64,000 bases of DNA from Pseudosporangium ferrugineum (GTDB taxonomy: Bacteria; Actinomycetota; Actinomycetes; Mycobacteriales; Micromonosporaceae). The stretch spans positions 1 to 64,000 of the forward strand of contig NZ_PVZG01000006.1 in the NCBI RefSeq assembly GCF_003002065.1, given 5' to 3'. Below are positions 60,591 through 64,000 of this stretch, piece after piece. The notes below the pieces were generated by a model. The model was not told the DNA's origin. It ran no database searches and worked only from the letters and a program-made list of their open reading frames with translations. Both the position numbers and the translations under genes were made by a program. How positions within the stretch are numbered: position 1 is the first letter of the stretch; each line of letters begins with the position of its first letter.

Positions 60591-60932
60591 GTGCTGCTTG
60601 CGCCCGCCGCCTGTGTCCGCTGCCCTCGCCCAGGTCAGCTGCCGGCGCCGCGGAACCGCCGCCGCGGCCGGCCACTCGTCAGCCGCCGCCTGCACCCACC
60701 GCCTCCGACCGCTGCCCCGCCGCCGGTCGCCGGCGTCCCTGCCTCCGACCACTGCCCCGCCCGCGCGCCCGGCTGCCCCGCCCGGTTGACAGCATCCCCG
60801 CAGCTCGCCCCCCGTTGCCGCGTGCTTCCCGCAGCGGCGCGCTGGCCGTAACCGGGCGCTACCCGTCGCCGCGCTCGCCGGCGCCCAGGTCGGCCGTCCT
60901 CCGTCGAGCCGGCGGTCGGGTTGCCGGGCGCT
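60591..60932. other. GC-rich non-coding stretch after the repeats
   Basis: 342 bases up to the stop of the first RibD-like gene. Frames across it are Arg/Pro/Ala-rich on both strands without family resemblance. I see no RNA gene, terminator or mobile element. Confidence 0.4.
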
Positions 60933-61559
60933 TCAGAGGGTTACCGGGGAGCGGCCGAGGGCGTCGGCGGCCAGGTGGCGGCCGAGGTCGGCGAGCACGC
61001 CCACCGCGTATGTGAGGTAGGCGAATTGGCCCATCTGCGCGACGTTGGTGAGGGCGAGCTGGCGTGACGACAGCCGGCGGGGCAGCAGTGGCGTGCCCGC
61101 GTTCAGCAGGACGGGGGCGACGGCCAGGATGATCTCGTCGAGGAGGCCGGCGTCGGCGAACTCGGAGACCAGGCCGCCGCCGCCGGCCAGCCAGACGTTG
61201 CGGCCCTGGGCGGCGACCGTCATCGCCTCGTGCACGCGGCGTACGTCCCCGCTGACCATGAAGATGTTGGCGCCGGGGACCAGGGGGAGTTCGCGGTGGG
61301 TGAAGACCCAGCAGGGCACGTTGCCGTACATCTCGTGCCAGTTGCCGGGCTCCTCGACGACGTTATCGTTCTGCAGCACCCACTCGTACGTGGTGGCGCC
61401 CATCGCGAAGGCGCCGACATTGGAGAAGAACGCGCCGAACGGGTTGTCGGTGCCCTCGTCGACCTCGAACAGCCAGTCGAGCGAGTTGTCCAGGTCGGCG
61501 GTGAAGCCGTCGATGCTGGCCGCGGTGTAGTACTGAGTCTTCGCCACGACAAACACCAT
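60933..61559 (-). CDS. RibD-C/dihydrofolate-reductase-like protein, copy 1
   Basis: A 208-residue protein with the RibD C-terminal fold. It begins VAKTQYYTAASIDGFTAD, has NVGAFAMGATTYEWVL, the NADPH-binding VWLAGGGGLVSEFADAGLLDEI and the ending TPLLPRRLSSRQLAL. Stand-alone proteins of this kind are NADPH-dependent reductases of unknown substrate. ATG 61559 is used; GTG 61547 is an alternative and corresponds to the start of copy 2. The C-terminal tail (about 25 residues after YLTYAVG) has no counterpart in copy 2. Confidence 0.85.
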   Translation of the reverse strand: MVFVVAKTQYYTAASIDGFTADLDNSLDWLFEVDEGTDNPFGAFFSNVGAFAMGATTYEWVLQNDNVVEEPGNWHEMYGNVPCWVFTHRELPLVPGANIFMVSGDVRRVHEAMTVAAQGRNVWLAGGGGLVSEFADAGLLDEIILAVAPVLLNAGTPLLPRRLSSRQLALTNVAQMGQFAYLTYAVGVLADLGRHLAADALGRSPVTL

Positions 61560-62049
61560 GCCACGACACAGGCGACAAAAAGGTCGGATCGACCAGACCA
61601 CCGCCGGCCCCACCCGCCGGTCACCGAACAACAGCGCTATCCGCCGACCGGCGACAGGGCCGAGGACTGCCCGGCCCGACTCCCGGCCACTACGCCAGGC
61701 ACCGAGCCGAAGCGCTGCGGTCAGGCGCCGGGCACAAGTGCTGCGCCAGGCCGCCGCGCCCGAGGACCGTGCCAGGCTGCCGCGTCCAGGCGCCGCATCA
61801 GGGCCCACGCCGCCCGTCGCGCCCGCCGCCCACGCCGCCCGTCGCGCCCGCCGCCCGCGCCGCGCCCGCCCGCCGCCCGGCACCCGCGCGCCCGCCCGCC
61901 GCCCGGCACCCGCGCGCCCGCCCGCCGCCCGGCACCCGCGCGCCCGCCCGCCGCCCGGCACCCGCACGGCCGGCTGCTGCCTCCAGGCGCGCCGCGACCG
62001 GGCACCGGGCCCCGGCGATGTGCCCGGTGCTGCGGTCAGGCGCCGGGTG
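61560..62049. other. repeat-filled gap between two RibD-like genes
   Basis: 490 bases with no gene. From about 61805 on it is almost all tandem repeats (a 25-bp unit twice, then the 26-bp unit listed separately). The part 61560-61640 should contain the promoter of copy 1 on the minus strand. Confidence 0.5.
61865..61968. repeat. 26-bp tandem repeat, 4 copies
   Basis: The unit CCCGCCCGCCGCCCGGCACC plus CGCGCG is repeated at 61865, 61891, 61917 and 61943, the last copy with two changes near its end. A related 25-bp unit (CACGCCGCCCGTCGCGCCCG core) lies just before. The array sits between the two RibD-like genes. Confidence 0.85.
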
Positions 62050-62610
62050 TCAGGCCGGCTTGCCCACCTCGTACGTCAGGTAGGCGAACTGTCCGCTCTG
62101 TTCCAGGGATCTCAGCGACAACCGCGAGGCCGCAAGACGCCGTGGCAGCAGTGGCGCTCCCGCTCCCAGCGTCACCGGTGCCACCCCCAGGATCAGCTCA
62201 TCCAGCAGTCCCGCATCCGCGAAAGATCCCGCCAGCTCGCCGCCTCCGACGATCCACAGGTTCTTCTCCCCGGCCGCCGCCGTCATCGCCTCGTGGACCG
62301 GGCGGACGTCGCCCTGGACGAAGGTCAGGTTGGCGCCGGGGACCCGGGGGAGGTCCTGGTGGGTGAAGACCCAGGCCGGCGTGTCGCCGTAGTAGTCCGC
62401 CCACTTGATCGGTTTCTCGATCAGGGCGTCGTGTTCGAGGACCCACCGGTATGTCGTGGCGCCCATCGCGAACGCGCCGACCTGCGCGAAGAAGGGGCCG
62501 AACGGGTTGTTGGTGTCCTCGTCGACCTCGAAGAGCCAGTCGAGCGAGTTGTGCTGGTCGGCGATGAAGCCGTCGATGCTGGTTGCCGTGTAGTACTGCG
62601 TCTTTGCCAC
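62050..62610 (-). CDS. RibD-C/dihydrofolate-reductase-like protein, copy 2
   Basis: A 186-residue paralogue of copy 1, sharing most of the N-terminal half (AKTQYYTATSIDGFIADQ, QVGAFAMGATTYRWVLEHD) and the NADPH motif LWIVGGGELAGSFADAGLLDELI with the ending APLLPRRLAASRLSLRSL. GTG 62610 is the only start that places the family motif at the N-terminus; the long open frame on to 63852 runs through the next gene in a wrong frame. The two copies probably arose by local duplication. Confidence 0.85.
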   Translation of the reverse strand: MAKTQYYTATSIDGFIADQHNSLDWLFEVDEDTNNPFGPFFAQVGAFAMGATTYRWVLEHDALIEKPIKWADYYGDTPAWVFTHQDLPRVPGANLTFVQGDVRPVHEAMTAAAGEKNLWIVGGGELAGSFADAGLLDELILGVAPVTLGAGAPLLPRRLAASRLSLRSLEQSGQFAYLTYEVGKPA

Positions 62611-62664
62611 GCCGTCACCCTGCCACGGGGGTCCGACAGAACGCCGCCCGAGAGGCCCGCGGGA

Positions 62665-62769
62665 GCATGCGGCCAAGAGGGGCACGCGGGAGCACGCGGC
62701 CAGGAGCGCACGCGGAGAGAGCTGCCAAGAGGGGCACGCGGAGAGAGCGGCCAAGAGGGGCACGCGGGA
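62665..62769. repeat. 26-bp degenerate tandem repeat, about 4 copies
   Basis: Units like GGCCAAGAGGGGCACGCGGG with a short AGCACGC or AGAGAGC link recur between the second RibD-like gene and the phosphatase gene. It is different in sequence from the 26-bp array at 61865 but similar in unit length. Confidence 0.65.
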
Positions 62770-62792
62770 CCGCGCCGCCGGGAGCCGGGGGT

Positions 62793-64000
62793 TCAGGCGT
62801 CGTTGCGGAGGACCAGGATCGCGATGTCGTCGCGCGGTTCCTCGACCGAGAAGTTGATCGTCGTGGAGCGCAGCCGGGCCGCCATCACGTCCGCCGGGTA
62901 GCCCGCCAGTGGGGCCGCCGCCTCGCGGAGGCGGTCCGTGCCGAAGAGTTCGCGGCCTCGGCGGCGTTCGGTCACGCCGTCGGTGTAGAAGATCAGGGAG
63001 TCGCCCGGGTGCAGGGTCACCGCCGCGTCCGGGGAGGTGATGGTCTCCAGGAGGCCGAGGGCCGTGCCGCCCTCGCCCACGAAGGAGGTCTTGCCGTCCG
63101 CTCGGACGAGGACCGCGCGGTCGTGGCCGGCCAGGTGGAGGCAGACCTCGAGGTCGTCGCCGCTGCGGGTGACCGAGGCCATCGCCAGGGTGCAGTAGCG
63201 GCCGCCGCCGCGCTGGACGAGGGTGCGGTTGACGCGGCAGAGGACTTCCGTCATCGGTTTGCCGTCGTCGACCAGGATGCGGATGACGTCGCGGACGAGG
63301 CCGGTCACCGTTGCCGCCTGGACGCCCTTGCCGGAGACGTCGCCGACCACCACGATCCAGCCGTCGCCGGCCGGGACCACGTCGTAGAAGTCGCCGCCGA
63401 CCTCCGAGCCGGTGGGGACGTATTCGGCCGCGAAACCGACGCCGGGGACGTGGGGCAGGGCCGGGGGCAGGAGCGAGGCCTGGAGCGTACGCGCGACCTT
63501 GTGCCGTTCGTCGTGGATGCGGGCGTTGTCGATGGCGAGCGCCGCCCGGCGGGCCACGTCCTCGAGCACCGCGACCTCGTCGACGTCGTGGCGGTGGCGC
63601 AGGTGCCGGCCGACCGCCAGGGTGCCGAGGCGCTGGCCGCGGGCGACCAGGGGCACCGCGAAGCCTTCCGACGGCGAGCCGAACATCACCTGCTGGCCGA
63701 GGCGGGACGCCTCCTCGAGGCGGGCGAGGACCGATTCGGGGCCGGTCTCGGAGAGGGTGCCGTGCAGCTGCGAGACGGCGGCCTCGTCGGCGTGGGTGGC
63801 GGCGGCGAGTTGGAGGCGGCCCCACGCGTCGGTGGTGTGCACCGCGCACCACTGGCCCAGCCGGGGGACGACGAGCTGCGGGATCAGGGCCATGGTCAGG
63901 TTGACGTCGAGGGACTGGGCGAGCAGCTCGCTGGCCTCGGCGAGGAAGGTCAGCCAGGTCTGCCGGCGCAGGTCGGTGCGCCGCAGCCGGTCGTTCTCCA
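62793..64000 (-). CDS. GAF and SpoIIE/PP2C phosphatase, N-terminus outside window
   Basis: The frame is open from base 64000, so the start is beyond the window; at least 401 residues are seen. A GAF-like region (LGQWCAVHTTDAWGRL ... AVPLVARGQRLGTLAVG) precedes a SpoIIE/PP2C phosphatase: ARTLQASLLPPALPHVPG, SEVGGDFYDVVPAGDGW, VVVGDVSGKGVQAA, IFYTDGVTERR, and the C-terminal DDIAILVLR. All metal-binding Asp residues seen in the family are present. It probably dephosphorylates an anti-anti-sigma factor. The segment before Met at 63893 (FLAEASELLAQSLDVNL) is typical linker helix and supports the extension. Confidence 0.88.
   Translation of the reverse strand, partial: ENDRLRRTDLRRQTWLTFLAEASELLAQSLDVNLTMALIPQLVVPRLGQWCAVHTTDAWGRLQLAAATHADEAAVSQLHGTLSETGPESVLARLEEASRLGQQVMFGSPSEGFAVPLVARGQRLGTLAVGRHLRHRHDVDEVAVLEDVARRAALAIDNARIHDERHKVARTLQASLLPPALPHVPGVGFAAEYVPTGSEVGGDFYDVVPAGDGWIVVVGDVSGKGVQAATVTGLVRDVIRILVDDGKPMTEVLCRVNRTLVQRGGGRYCTLAMASVTRSGDDLEVCLHLAGHDRAVLVRADGKTSFVGEGGTALGLLETITSPDAAVTLHPGDSLIFYTDGVTERRRGRELFGTDRLREAAAPLAGYPADVMAARLRSTTINFSVEEPRDDIAILVLRNDA

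Noticed and set aside
62050..63852. 600-residue minus-strand frame joining RibD-like copy 2 to upstream sequence
   Set aside because: The upstream two thirds run through the phosphatase gene in a wrong frame; only 62050-62610 is protein-like.

Overview
The window is high-GC actinomycete DNA with dense coding, many GTG and TTG starts, ATGA-coupled genes, an RsbRST stressosome and actinobacterial families such as TIGR03086, CGNR and FxsA/FxsB. A filamentous actinomycete, probably of the Micromonosporaceae (Actinoplanes-like), is the best inference. No 16S or core phylogenetic marker is present to prove it.

Bases 1-13,490 look like an acquired island. They hold the end of an IS630-type transposase, a 5-methylcytosine methyltransferase, a protein with a PD-(D/E)XK-like motif, a 1024-residue protein of unknown fold, a 1783-residue DEAD/H helicase with a C-terminal cysteine cluster (DUF1998/MZB type), and a Vsr-type nickase on the other strand. 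The order methylase-unknown-unknown-giant helicase matches Druantia type II (druM-druF-druG-druE). The island ends at a tRNA-Lys 3'-half sequence on the plus strand (13446-13486). A tRNA-Lys(UUU) 5' half lies on the minus strand 165 bp further on (13651-13692), so this is a rearranged att/tRNA junction.

Bases 13.7-24.7 kb are ordinary chromosome: an aldo/keto reductase coupled to a secreted alpha/beta hydrolase, a DbpA/DeaD-like RNA helicase, a secreted M6 metalloprotease, a secreted gene split by one in-frame TGA, a TIGR03086 protein and a short Rho paralogue.

Bases 24.7-45.3 kb are the most interesting part: two complete, diverged FxSxx-type RiPP systems side by side. Each has a short FxsA-like precursor, an FxsB radical SAM/SPASM maturase, a HExxH protein (putative peptide beta-hydroxylase), a TIR-like FxsC and a giant FxsT protein (MinD-like P-loop, TIR-like region, NB-ARC, TPRs). 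Each FxsC-FxsT pair is preceded by a different accessory gene: a two-TM TrkA-N/RyR protein in one and a SLOG-like protein in the other. An aminoglycoside N3-acetyltransferase gene sits between the sets. The combination of a modified peptide, a NAD/nucleotide-sensing domain, TIR and STAND looks like a regulated conflict or signalling system rather than a plain antibiotic cluster.

Bases 45.3-51.2 kb hold an L,D-transpeptidase lipoprotein, a ThuA-ricin secreted protein, a CGNR regulator, a zf-HC2 membrane protein, a small conserved protein, MscL and a STAS anti-anti-sigma factor. Bases 51.4-57.0 kb are a stressosome operon (rsbR-rsbS-rsbT-SpoIIE/RsbX-like phosphatase-histidine kinase-response-regulator phosphatase), mostly coupled by 4-base overlaps. 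The rest is an oligopeptidase B, a FAD-binding GlcE-like protein, two paralogous RibD-C/dihydrofolate-reductase-like genes separated by tandem repeats, and a SpoIIE phosphatase running off the right edge. Short GC-rich tandem repeats directly follow several stop codons in the right half.
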